Origin: Alphaproteobacteria bacterium
GTDB taxonomy: Bacteria > Pseudomonadota > Alphaproteobacteria > UBA828
Assembly: GCA_022826665.1 (NCBI GenBank)
Contig: JAJDUK010000063.1
Location: 209,794-273,793 of the forward strand
Direction of reading: 5' to 3'
DNA length: 64,000 bases
Part shown: piece after piece, positions 43,844 through 52,052 of the stretch
Numbering within the stretch: the first letter of the stretch is position 1
Layout of the letters: each line of letters opens with the position of its first letter
Made by a program: the position numbers and the translations under genes
The notes under the pieces: generated by a model
Database searches by the model: none
Told to the model about the DNA's origin: nothing
The model's input: only the letters and a program-made list of their open reading frames with translations

Positions 43844-43873
43844 TTGACATTATCGTTCAACGGGAGAGACTAT
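43844..43873 (+). promoter_or_regulatory. Candidate sigma-70 promoter for the amide transport and hydrolysis operon
   Basis: A consensus -35 TTGACA at 43844-43849 is followed after 18 bases by a weak -10 GACTAT at 43868-43873. It is the only such pair in this AT-rich gap and lies about 97 bases before the first gene. The weak -10 box fits a promoter that needs an activator. Confidence 0.45.
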
Positions 43874-43969
43874 CGCGGATACGGACACATCCTGTCGTCA
43901 CAGCGGCGGCGGTCCGTGCGCTGCCCCTCGGGGTGAGAGCATCGGGAGAAACCAAGGGAGAGTTCTACT

Positions 43970-45313
43970 ATGCGTGTCAACCGACGTACCATCCTCAAGG
44001 GAGCGTTGGCGGGAACTGCCGGTGTCGCGGCTGCATTCCCCCACATCTACATCAAGGACTTCGGGCAGGCCTGGGGCGCGAAGCCCTGGATCTACGAAGA
44101 CGAGCCCATCAAGGTCGGCATGCTCTGGTCGCAGACCGGCAACCTCTCGGTTGTCGAGAACGATTCGACCCAGGTCTCGCTCTACGCGGTCGACGAGATC
44201 AACGCGGCAGGCGGCATCGCCGGCAAGATGGTCGAGCCGGTGGTGGTCGACGCCAAGTCCGACATCAAGGTCTACTCGGAGAAGATCACGCAGCTCATTC
44301 TGAGAGACCGCGTGGTGTCGGTGCACGGCAGCTACACCTCGGCGAGCCGGCGTGCGGTCATGCCGATCGTGATGAAGTGGGACCACCTCTACTACTACCC
44401 GACCTGCTACGAAGGCCGGGAGTGCATGCAGAACATCATCAACACCGGGCCGCTGGCGAACCAGCACTCGTATGACCTGGTTCCGTTCATGGTGGAGAAC
44501 TTCGGCCCGAAGACCTATCTGGTCGGCTCCAACTACATCTGGCCGAAAGAGTCCAACAAGAACGTCAAGGTCTGGCTTGAGCGGGCCGGCGGCGAGGTGC
44601 TGGGCGAGGACTACATTCCCCTCGGCGGCTCCGAGTTCGCACCGGTCTTCAACAAGATCCGCCAGCAGCAGCCGGACTGGATCATGTCGACGGTGGTCGG
44701 CGACTCCGACATCGCGTTGCACCGGCAGTTCCTGCAAGAGGGCTTCAAGTCCGACAAGACGCCGATCGCATCGCTTACCACCGGTGAGATCGAGACCCGC
44801 GCTATGGGCAACGAGGCCGGCGCCGGTCACTTCCTGTCTGCGCCTTACTTCCAGACGCTGCAGAACCCGACCAACGAGAAGTTCGTGGAGGGTTATCTCT
44901 CGAGCCAGTACGGCGGCGGGGGCGTCACCCACTACAACATGGAAGAGACCTATCTCGGGATCTACGTGTGGAAGAAGGGTGTCGAGCGGGCTCTCGAGGA
45001 GACTGGCGGCGACTGGGAAGCCATCACGCCGCGCATGATCCGCGACGTCAGCGGTAACTGGCGCGACCAGGGCCCGGTGACGCTGAGCGACGAGGAGAGC
45101 CCGGAGGGCAAGGTCTGGATCGATCCGGACAACTTCAACATCTGGCTCAAGCCCAAGATCGGCCAGTGCGGTGCAGACGGTCAGTTCACCATCGTGCGCC
45201 AGGCCGACGAGCACGTCGGGCCGGATCCCTTCGCGATCTATCCCGAGCGCGGCGTCTGCAAGGCCGACGGCCTGCACCGGCCCGACGGGACGGTTCAGAA
45301 GGACGTTCTGTAA
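43970..45313 (+). CDS. Amide/urea-type ABC substrate-binding protein (FmdD/UrtA-like)
   Basis: This 447-residue protein begins with the Tat-like signal MRVNRRTILKGALAGTAGVA, so it is probably exported folded. The mature part has KVGMLWSQTGNLSVVENDS near 48-66, VDEINAAGGIAGKMVEPVV near 75-93, and YYYPTCYEGRECMQNI near 142-157. This pattern belongs to the binding proteins for urea and short-chain amides (UrtA, FmdD, AmiC). Because the operon also encodes a dimethylformamidase-like enzyme, a small amide is the likely ligand (inference). It is followed by a hairpin and then both permeases and both ATPases. Confidence 0.88.
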   Translation: MRVNRRTILKGALAGTAGVAAAFPHIYIKDFGQAWGAKPWIYEDEPIKVGMLWSQTGNLSVVENDSTQVSLYAVDEINAAGGIAGKMVEPVVVDAKSDIKVYSEKITQLILRDRVVSVHGSYTSASRRAVMPIVMKWDHLYYYPTCYEGRECMQNIINTGPLANQHSYDLVPFMVENFGPKTYLVGSNYIWPKESNKNVKVWLERAGGEVLGEDYIPLGGSEFAPVFNKIRQQQPDWIMSTVVGDSDIALHRQFLQEGFKSDKTPIASLTTGEIETRAMGNEAGAGHFLSAPYFQTLQNPTNEKFVEGYLSSQYGGGGVTHYNMEETYLGIYVWKKGVERALEETGGDWEAITPRMIRDVSGNWRDQGPVTLSDEESPEGKVWIDPDNFNIWLKPKIGQCGADGQFTIVRQADEHVGPDPFAIYPERGVCKADGLHRPDGTVQKDVL

Positions 45314-45338
45314 GACACCTGTTCGATCTGGTAGTGTC

Positions 45339-45365
45339 GGGGCGGAGGGGCATTTCCTCCGCCCC
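45339..45365 (+). terminator. Hairpin between the binding-protein and permease genes
   Basis: A perfect ten-base stem GGGGCGGAGG / CCTCCGCCCC surrounds a seven-base loop, 25 bases after the binding-protein stop. There is no T-run, so it may protect the upstream message or partly stop transcription. The gap to 45473 holds no gene. Confidence 0.55.
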
Positions 45366-45473
45366 GCCGCTCCCCGGCGGGGGAGGAAGGCGGCGGCCGG
45401 CTGACTTCACGGGCACGCACCCGCGGGGCAATGTCGGCAAGACCGCAAAAGGGAGAGAGGCGAGACTCAATTC

Positions 45474-46376
45474 ATGAGCGTCCACGATTTCTGGACACCC
45501 TTCGCCGCAGAACCGTTCATTAATGCGCTGATTATCGGGCTCAGCCTGGCCAGCATCTGGCTAGTCGCGGCGCTCGGCCTGACCATCATTTACGGCACCA
45601 TGGGCGTCATCAACATGGCCCATGGCGAGTTCATCATGCTGGGGGCCTACTTCACCTGGATGATGCAGTATTTCGGCGGGTTCCCCTGGCTACTCTGCCT
45701 GCCGATCTCCTTCGTGCTTGTCGGCTTCATCGGATGGTTGGTCGAACGCGGCCTCATACGACACTTATACGATCGACCATTGGACACGCTCCTCGCGACA
45801 TGGGGCGTGTCCTTGGTCTTCATCCAGAGCATCCGGCTGATCTTCGGCGGCGAGCCGCAATACGTCGAGGTGCCCGACTGGCTGACCAGCGTGATGACGA
45901 TCGACTTCGTCCACGTGCCGTGGATCAGGATCTTCATCTTCTTCGCGGCGCTGGCGCTGGTCGCCATGACCTGGGCAATCCTGTTCAAGACCAATATCGG
46001 CATCCAGGTTCGCGCCGTCATGCAGAACCCGCAGATGGCTGCGTCCTTCGGTATCAATTCGAGCCGGGTGTACGGCCTCACCTTCGCCTATGGGGCGGGC
46101 CTCGCGGGAATCTCGGGCTCCATGTTCGCGGGCCTGAAGACGATCTTCCCGGACATGGGGCTGGGCTACGTGGTCGAGGCCTTCCTGGTGGTGGTGACGG
46201 GTGGCGGCGAGCTCTTCGGCAGCCTGGCAACCGCCGGCATCATGGGCGAGATGTTCTCGATCTTCTCCTACTTCACCAACGACACCTTCGCCCGCTTCGT
46301 GCTGTTCATCCTGATCGTGATCTTCCTGCGCTTCCGCCCGCAGGGGATCTTCGCGCCCAGCATGGCGCGGCGCTAG
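45474..46376 (+). CDS. Amide ABC transporter permease, UrtB/LivH type
   Basis: The 300-residue membrane protein carries GLSLASIWLVAALGLTIIYGT near 22-42, NMAHGEFIMLGAYFTW near 46-61 and GYVVEAFLVVVTGGGELFGS near 226-245, with about eight hydrophobic helices. The C-terminal RFRPQGIFA is typical of the family. It forms the channel together with the next gene. It contains an AT-rich patch around 45740-45800 but no break. The ATG at 45474 follows an AGGGAGAGAGG ribosome site. Confidence 0.92.
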   Translation: MSVHDFWTPFAAEPFINALIIGLSLASIWLVAALGLTIIYGTMGVINMAHGEFIMLGAYFTWMMQYFGGFPWLLCLPISFVLVGFIGWLVERGLIRHLYDRPLDTLLATWGVSLVFIQSIRLIFGGEPQYVEVPDWLTSVMTIDFVHVPWIRIFIFFAALALVAMTWAILFKTNIGIQVRAVMQNPQMAASFGINSSRVYGLTFAYGAGLAGISGSMFAGLKTIFPDMGLGYVVEAFLVVVTGGGELFGSLATAGIMGEMFSIFSYFTNDTFARFVLFILIVIFLRFRPQGIFAPSMARR

Positions 46377-46382
46377 GGCAGG

Positions 46383-47534
46383 GTGAACGTCATGCTGTTG
46401 GAAAGGTTGAAACTGGAGCCAACGGGGCAGCGGCAGAACCTCTATCACGACAAGCGCGCGCAGTGGGCGATGTACGTCGTCGCCTTCGGCGCGCTCGCCA
46501 CCATCCCCGTGTTCATGGGCGACGACCCCTTCGCGCTCAACCAGTTCGCGCGGTACGGCGTCTTCGGCATGCTGGCGCTTTCGGTGAGCCTGGTGTGGGG
46601 CTTTGGCGGCATCCTCAGCCTGGGCCAGGGAATCGCCTTCGGCATGGCGGCCTACGGCATGGGCGCCACCATGCAGATGCAGTACCAGGATCCGGAATAC
46701 GACCCGATCCCGAGCTTCATGCTGACCAACGAGCTGGAGGAGCTGCCCACGGTCTGGGAGCCCTTCTGGCATACCGAAGTCGGGCTGATCCTGGCGCTCG
46801 GAATCCCGACGCTCTTCTTCATCATCTTCGGCTTCCTGATGTTCCAGGCGCGCCTGGCCGGCGCCTTCGTCGCCATCATGACGCTCGCCATGCTCGGCGC
46901 CTGGTACAACATGGCCTACGACATGCAGCCTTTCACGGCGGGCTTCAACGGTATCTCGCCGCCCAGTTCGTTCCAGGCGTTCGGCGTCGATGTGGACCCC
47001 TACAGCAGCATGATCTACTGGGTGGCGCTCGGTGTTCTGGCCGCGCTGACGCTCGGGACCAAGGCGCTGCTCGCGAGCAAATTCGGCACCATAATTCAGG
47101 CGATACGCGACGACCCCGAACGCGCGCGCTTCCTCGGCTACAACGTCGCCTTCTATCAGGTGACGGTGTTCACGATCTCCGGCCTGATCGCCGCGATCGC
47201 GGGTATCGTCTGGGTGATGATCGTCCAGTACGTCTCGCCGACGTCGCTGGAGATCTTCTTCAGTATTACCATGGTGATCTGGGCCGCCGTCGGCGGCAGG
47301 CTCTCGCTGTTCGGCGCGATCTTCGGCGCCATCTTCATCAACACGATCCAGAGTTACGTGGGCGACGAGTTCCAGGCCGCCTGGTTCGTGATCCTCGGCA
47401 CGATCTTCATCGTCGTCGTGCGCTTCCTGCCGAAGGGAATCGCCGGCCTGTTCGAGATGATCATCGGCCTCGTCCCCTATCGCGGCCGCGCACCGGTTCA
47501 GCCGACCCTCGGCCCCCGGCGGGCATCGGACTAG
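46383..47534 (+). CDS. Amide ABC transporter permease, UrtC/LivM type
   Basis: This 383-residue membrane protein has VWGFGGILSLGQGIAFGMA near 74-92, followed by the typical YGMGATM, MNAR-like transmembrane blocks, and IRDDPERARFLGYNVAFYQ near 239-257. This is the UrtC subgroup of LivM proteins. The start is ambiguous: GTG at 46383 or ATG at 46392, and AGGGTGA precedes the latter at a good distance. The C-terminus (VPYRGRAPVQPTLG) is a short cytoplasmic tail. Confidence 0.92.
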   Translation: MNVMLLERLKLEPTGQRQNLYHDKRAQWAMYVVAFGALATIPVFMGDDPFALNQFARYGVFGMLALSVSLVWGFGGILSLGQGIAFGMAAYGMGATMQMQYQDPEYDPIPSFMLTNELEELPTVWEPFWHTEVGLILALGIPTLFFIIFGFLMFQARLAGAFVAIMTLAMLGAWYNMAYDMQPFTAGFNGISPPSSFQAFGVDVDPYSSMIYWVALGVLAALTLGTKALLASKFGTIIQAIRDDPERARFLGYNVAFYQVTVFTISGLIAAIAGIVWVMIVQYVSPTSLEIFFSITMVIWAAVGGRLSLFGAIFGAIFINTIQSYVGDEFQAAWFVILGTIFIVVVRFLPKGIAGLFEMIIGLVPYRGRAPVQPTLGPRRASD

Positions 47535-47546
47535 GAGGGCCCAGGC

Positions 47547-48302
47547 GTGAGCGCGATTCTGGAAGTCTCGGAGGTGACGAAGGCCTACGACGAGTACAAG
47601 GTCGTCGACAGCTTCAGCTTTCAGGTCGATGAGGGCGAGCTGCGCTGCCTGCTGGGGCCGAACGGTGCGGGCAAAACCACGACGATGGACCTGATCACCG
47701 GCCGCCAGAAGGTCACGGCGGGCAAGATCATGTTCCAGGGCCGCGAAATCACGGGCCTGCCGGAGCACCGGATCGTGAAGCACGGGATCGGCCGCAAGTT
47801 CCAGGTGCCGGCGGTGTTCAAGGACCTCACCGTGCGCGAGAACCTGCAGGTCGCCAATAGCCGAAACACCAATCCCTTCATCAACATGATCACGTTCCGC
47901 CAGCGGGCGGGGCGCGACAAGCTGGACGAGATCGTCGAGCTGGTCGGGCTCCAGGAACGGCTGGACGAGCTCGGCGGAAACCTGAGCCACGGCGAGACCC
48001 AGTGGCTCGAGATCGGCATGGTGCTCACCCAGGACCCCAAACTCCTGCTCATGGACGAGCCCACCGCCGGCATGACCGAGCAGGAGACCCACCGCACCTC
48101 CGAAATCTTCAACCGTCTGAAGGGCACGCGAACTCTCGTCGTGGTCGAGCACGACATGGCATTCGTGCGCGAGATCGCCGACATCATCACGCTCATGCAT
48201 CTGGGCAGGACGCTTGCAGAGGGTCCCATGCACGAGGTGGAGAACGATCCGAAGGTGCGCGAGGTCTATCTCGGCGCCGAAGGAATTAGCGATGCTGCTT
48301 GA
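47547..48302 (+). CDS. Amide ABC transporter ATPase, UrtD/LivG type
   Basis: The 251-residue ATPase has Walker A LGPNGAGKTT near 37-46, signature LSHGETQWLEIG near 149-160 (the UrtD-like LSHGxxQW form), and Walker B LLLMDEPTAGM near 167-177. It starts with GTG after a perfect AGGAGG box that overlaps the stop of the previous gene. The LSHGETQWLE signature is specific to urea/amide systems and supports the substrate class. Its end overlaps the next ATPase by 11 bases. Confidence 0.93.
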   Translation: MSAILEVSEVTKAYDEYKVVDSFSFQVDEGELRCLLGPNGAGKTTTMDLITGRQKVTAGKIMFQGREITGLPEHRIVKHGIGRKFQVPAVFKDLTVRENLQVANSRNTNPFINMITFRQRAGRDKLDEIVELVGLQERLDELGGNLSHGETQWLEIGMVLTQDPKLLLMDEPTAGMTEQETHRTSEIFNRLKGTRTLVVVEHDMAFVREIADIITLMHLGRTLAEGPMHEVENDPKVREVYLGAEGISDAA

Positions 48303-48990
48303 GCTGGAAGGCGTCACATCCTTCTACGGCAAGACGCCGATCCTGCAGAACGTGAGCCTGGGCGTTGCCCACGGCCACTGCATGGCGGTGCTGGGGCGGA
48401 ACGGCGTCGGCAAGACGACGCTGGTGCGCACCATCATGGGGCTGACCACGCGCATGACCGGCACGCTCAGGATCGCCGGCGAAGACGCGAGCAACATGCC
48501 CACGCACCAGCGCTCCGAGATCGGCATCGGCTACATCCCGCAGGGGCGCGGCATCCTGCCCAAGTTCTCGGTGCGGGAGAACATCCTGCTCGGGACCTTT
48601 GCCCGCAACGACAAGCGGCGGAAGATCCCCGACATGTGCCTCGACCTTTTCCCTTACCTGGCCGAGAACCTGGACAAGCGGGCGGGGCAGCTCTCGGGCG
48701 GTCAGCAGCAGCAGCTCGCGATCTCGCGCGCGCTCGCGACCGACCCGAAGATCCTGCTGCTGGACGAGCCGACGGAAGGCATCCAACCCAACATCGTGCA
48801 GGAGCTCGAGGCCACGATCATGCGGCTCAACACCGAGGTCGGGCTAACGCTCGTGCTCACGGAGCAACACATCAAGGTTGCGCGTGAGCTCTCGCACGAG
48901 TTCGTCATCATGGACAACGGTCTGGTCGTCGAGGGTGGCCCCATCGACGGATTGACCGACGAGGTCGTCGACAAGTACCTGACGATCTAG
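48292..48990 (+). CDS. Amide ABC transporter ATPase, UrtE/LivF type
   Basis: The 232-residue ATPase has Walker A LGRNGVGKTT near 34-43, GIGYIPQGRGILPKFSV near 81-97, signature LSGGQQQQLAISRALA near 133-148, and Walker B LLLDEPTEGIQPNI near 154-167. GRNGVGKTT and DEPTEGIQPNI are typical of UrtE. The ATG at 48292 lies inside the 3' end of the previous gene. The five-gene importer is complete here. Confidence 0.94.
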   Translation: MLLELEGVTSFYGKTPILQNVSLGVAHGHCMAVLGRNGVGKTTLVRTIMGLTTRMTGTLRIAGEDASNMPTHQRSEIGIGYIPQGRGILPKFSVRENILLGTFARNDKRRKIPDMCLDLFPYLAENLDKRAGQLSGGQQQQLAISRALATDPKILLLDEPTEGIQPNIVQELEATIMRLNTEVGLTLVLTEQHIKVARELSHEFVIMDNGLVVEGGPIDGLTDEVVDKYLTI

Positions 48991-49032
48991 GCACACGAGG
49001 GCCGAGGCAGTAGACGCGAGGGGGGACCCAGA

Positions 49033-49473
49033 ATGATCCGTATTCCGCCTAAAGGCAGTCCCGATCGGGATCGTCTCATCGAGGAGCACAAGGCGTGCAT
49101 CGAGTCCATGAAGGGCGTTGCCGGCTGCTCGATCCTGCGCTGCGCGACACCGGGCGACACCACCGAGGTCGGCGGCGGCATTCACGAGGACTTCCAGCTC
49201 AACCGCGTGCTGCTGCGGATGCGGGCCCAGCCGGCGAAGGGCAAGCTCGTGGTGGTCTGCACCAAGATCGAGAAGGAGTGGCGCATTGCGCGGTGCTCCG
49301 GCATCCGGGGCGTGCCGCCGGAGTTCGTGTCCGACAGGGTGTACGACAACGAGCAGGACCCGCAGCACGACATCTTCCTGATGCGGCTCGACGAGTTCCC
49401 GGAGACCGACGGTTTCCCCGAGCACTTCCATCAGGGCTGGAAGCGCCGGGACGACAACTGGGCCGCCTCCTAG
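49033..49473 (+). CDS. N,N-dimethylformamidase small-subunit-like protein
   Basis: This 146-residue protein lies directly before the large-subunit gene. It begins MIRIPPKGSPDRDRLIEEHK and has WRIARCSGIRGVPPEFVSDR near 80-99, then an acidic, aromatic tail (DIFLMRLDEFPETDGFPEHF). Size, position and charge fit DmfA1, the small subunit that wraps around the large subunit of dimethylformamidase. I assign it mainly from the neighbour, because a 130-150-residue partner encoded just upstream is characteristic of that enzyme. A GGGGGGACCC ribosome region precedes the ATG. Confidence 0.72.
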   Translation: MIRIPPKGSPDRDRLIEEHKACIESMKGVAGCSILRCATPGDTTEVGGGIHEDFQLNRVLLRMRAQPAKGKLVVVCTKIEKEWRIARCSGIRGVPPEFVSDRVYDNEQDPQHDIFLMRLDEFPETDGFPEHFHQGWKRRDDNWAAS

Positions 49474-49574
49474 GGCTCAGGCCCGGGCGCGAGCATTCCG
49501 GGATTCCACGCGGCAACCGATCAGGGCGCGCGAGCGGCTGAACAAGCCCGCGCGATTAAGGGGAGAGACACCCG

Positions 49575-51980
49575 ATGGCTTGGATGAGACTGACGGGATA
49601 TGCGGACAAATTTGGCGTCCATCCCGGCGACACGATCCGTTTCTATGTGAACTGCGACGGGCCGAAGTCCTACGACGCCCAGCTCGTGAAGATGATCAAC
49701 GGCGACACCAATCCGCGCGGGCCGGGCCTAATCGAGCGCAAGAGACGGGCGTCGCTCAACGGCAGCTACAAGGGCCGCCGTCAGGTCATCCACAGCGGCT
49801 CCTACGGCTGCGTGGAGGACAACGCGCAGCTCCGGGTGCAGAGCTTCACGCTGCAGTGCTGGGTCTGGCCAACGACGCCGAAAACTCATCCCAAGTACTG
49901 GAAGCACGGCGCCCAGGGCCTGGTCACCAAGTGGCACAGGAACAAGGGCTACGGCCTCCTCATCAACGAGGACGGCTGCGCCGAGCTCCGCATCAACGGC
50001 AAGAAGGTCACGACCGGCGCACCGCTGCGCGACCATGCCTGGCACTTCCTCGCCGCGACCTACAATGCCGATACGGGGCAGGCGATTCTCTATCACGAGC
50101 CGCAGGTGGTCTATGCCCTCGACCCGGCGATCAGGCCCGCGAAGGAAAAGATCGAAGGGCCGGTCAGGCATGACGCGAGCCCGGCGGTGATCGCGGGCTA
50201 CACCGGCGCACACAGCGACGATCCCACGGCGCAGTCGTCGGTGCCTGCGGGCATCATTATCAACGGCCACTACAACGGGAAGATCGACGGCCCCCGGATC
50301 TGCAATCGCGCGCTCAGCCGCGAAGAGATCGAGACCATGAAGCTCGGCGCCCAACGCGGCATGACCGAGCGGCGCAACTCCGGCCCCACCGGCGCACTCT
50401 CCGAGACCATCGTCGCCGCTTGGGACTTCTCCGACGGCATCAACACCATCGTCGGCAAGGACCACGGGCCGTATCTGCTCGATGCGCAGATCGTCAACTG
50501 CCCGACCCGGGCCATGACCGGCCACAACTTCTCGGGCAACAACTTCGACTGGAAGCATGCGCCGCAGGAGTACGGCGCGATCCACTTCCACGACGACGAC
50601 GTGGACGATGCGCGCTGGGAGGTCGACTTCGAATGGACCGTCCCGGCGAACTACGAGAGCGATTCCTACTGCGTGAAGCTCACCACGGACGAAGGCGATG
50701 AGGACTACATTCCCTTCTTCGTCGTGCCGCGCCCCGGCGAGGAGCAGGCCAAGATCGCGGTGATGATGCCGACGATCAGCTACATGGCTTACGCTAACGA
50801 GCATCTCGCCAACAACGCGGGCGGGGCGGAGCTCCTGGTCTACCGCGTGCCAATCATGCAGCACCAGAACATGTTCCTGGCCGAGCACCGCGAGTATGGC
50901 GGCTCGATCTACGACACCCACACGGACGGCAGCGGCCTCTGCCTCTCGTCGAGGCTGCGGCCGATCCTCAGCATCCGGCCGCAGTACGATCACTTCCTGA
51001 TGCAGGCGCCGTGGCAATATCCGGCCGACCTGCATCTGATCTACTGGCTCAATCAACTAGGCTACAAGTACGACGTCATCACCGACGAGGACGTGAACTA
51101 CGACGGCCTCGCGCGGCTGGAGAACTACAACGTCGTGATCACGGGCTCGCATCCCGAGCACAACTCCGGGCCGCAGCTCGACGCGATCCACGATTACACC
51201 CAGCGCGGCGGCCGCTTCATGTACATGGGCGCGGACGGCTTCTACTGGATTCACTCCTACCATCCGGCCTACGACCATCTGGGCCGCGGCATCATCACCG
51301 AGATGCGCCGCTGCGAATCCGGCATCCGGACCTGGCGGGCCGACCCCGGCGAGTACTATCACCAGTCGACCGGCGAGCTCGGCGGCATGTGGCGCTATCG
51401 CGGGCGCTACCTGCACTCGATCGCCGGCACCGGCATGTCGTCCGAAGGCTTCGATATCTCCAGCTACTACTCGCGCACGCCGGAGAGCAACGATCCGCGC
51501 GTCTCGTGGGCCTACGAGGGCATCGGCTACGACGAGAAGATCGGCAACTTCGGTCTGGTCGGCGGCGGTGCCGCGGGCACCGAGCTCGATATCGTCGATA
51601 CCCTGCTCGGCTCGCCGCCGCACACGCTGATCACCGCGACCTCGGCCGGCCGCCATACCGAGGGCTATCTGCTGGTGATGGAGGACTTCGGCTTCAACCA
51701 GCAGGGCCTCGACGGCACCCAGCACCCGCGCGTGCGTTCGGACATCGCCTATCACGAGACGCCCAACGGCGGCGCGTGCTTCGCGTTCAGCTCGATCGCG
51801 TTCTGCGGGTCGCTGCCGTGGAACAACGGCGATCCCGAGAAGAACAACATCTCGCGGCTGGTGAAGAACGTGCTCGACCGCTTCGCGCAGGACGGCCCGC
51901 TGCCGCCGCCGCCGCGCAGCGCGATCAAGCATCGTGGCCGCGCCGATTACGACCCGCCGCTCAACAAGAAGCGGAAGTAG
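49575..51980 (+). CDS. N,N-dimethylformamidase large-subunit-like amidohydrolase
   Basis: This 801-residue protein matches the layout of DmfA2 (about 760 residues), which hydrolyses dimethylformamide to formate and dimethylamine with a mononuclear iron. The N-terminal part (about 1-390) has a concanavalin-like sandwich with VQSFTLQCWVWP at 88-99. The C-terminal part has an amidotransferase-like fold. The published iron ligands are a Tyr, a His and a Glu in an H-x-E pair. Here TGSHPEHNSG supplies His526 and Glu528, and Tyr446 in GGSIYDTH is the likely tyrosine, at nearly the same spacing. There is no signal peptide, so it is cytosolic. A related amide may be the true substrate. Confidence 0.85.
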   Translation: MAWMRLTGYADKFGVHPGDTIRFYVNCDGPKSYDAQLVKMINGDTNPRGPGLIERKRRASLNGSYKGRRQVIHSGSYGCVEDNAQLRVQSFTLQCWVWPTTPKTHPKYWKHGAQGLVTKWHRNKGYGLLINEDGCAELRINGKKVTTGAPLRDHAWHFLAATYNADTGQAILYHEPQVVYALDPAIRPAKEKIEGPVRHDASPAVIAGYTGAHSDDPTAQSSVPAGIIINGHYNGKIDGPRICNRALSREEIETMKLGAQRGMTERRNSGPTGALSETIVAAWDFSDGINTIVGKDHGPYLLDAQIVNCPTRAMTGHNFSGNNFDWKHAPQEYGAIHFHDDDVDDARWEVDFEWTVPANYESDSYCVKLTTDEGDEDYIPFFVVPRPGEEQAKIAVMMPTISYMAYANEHLANNAGGAELLVYRVPIMQHQNMFLAEHREYGGSIYDTHTDGSGLCLSSRLRPILSIRPQYDHFLMQAPWQYPADLHLIYWLNQLGYKYDVITDEDVNYDGLARLENYNVVITGSHPEHNSGPQLDAIHDYTQRGGRFMYMGADGFYWIHSYHPAYDHLGRGIITEMRRCESGIRTWRADPGEYYHQSTGELGGMWRYRGRYLHSIAGTGMSSEGFDISSYYSRTPESNDPRVSWAYEGIGYDEKIGNFGLVGGGAAGTELDIVDTLLGSPPHTLITATSAGRHTEGYLLVMEDFGFNQQGLDGTQHPRVRSDIAYHETPNGGACFAFSSIAFCGSLPWNNGDPEKNNISRLVKNVLDRFAQDGPLPPPPRSAIKHRGRADYDPPLNKKRK

Positions 51981-52001
51981 GGGTTCGCCGCAGGCACGGA
52001 C

Positions 52002-52024
52002 GGGGCGGGTGGTGCACCCGCCCC
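52002..52024 (+). terminator. Hairpin after the dimethylformamidase large-subunit gene
   Basis: A nine-base stem GGGGCGGGT / ACCCGCCCC encloses GGTGC, 22 bases past the stop. It is not followed by a T-run. It probably reduces read-through into the Rieske-like gene, which starts 29 bases later. Confidence 0.55.
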
Positions 52025-52052
52025 ATCCCGGCGCGGCCGAGGGTCTGGCCCG

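Noticed and set aside
45765..48317. An 850-residue open frame on the minus strand across the amide transporter genes
   Set aside because: It is antisense to three clear ABC transporter genes and has the low-complexity His/Arg/Asp composition of shadow frames.
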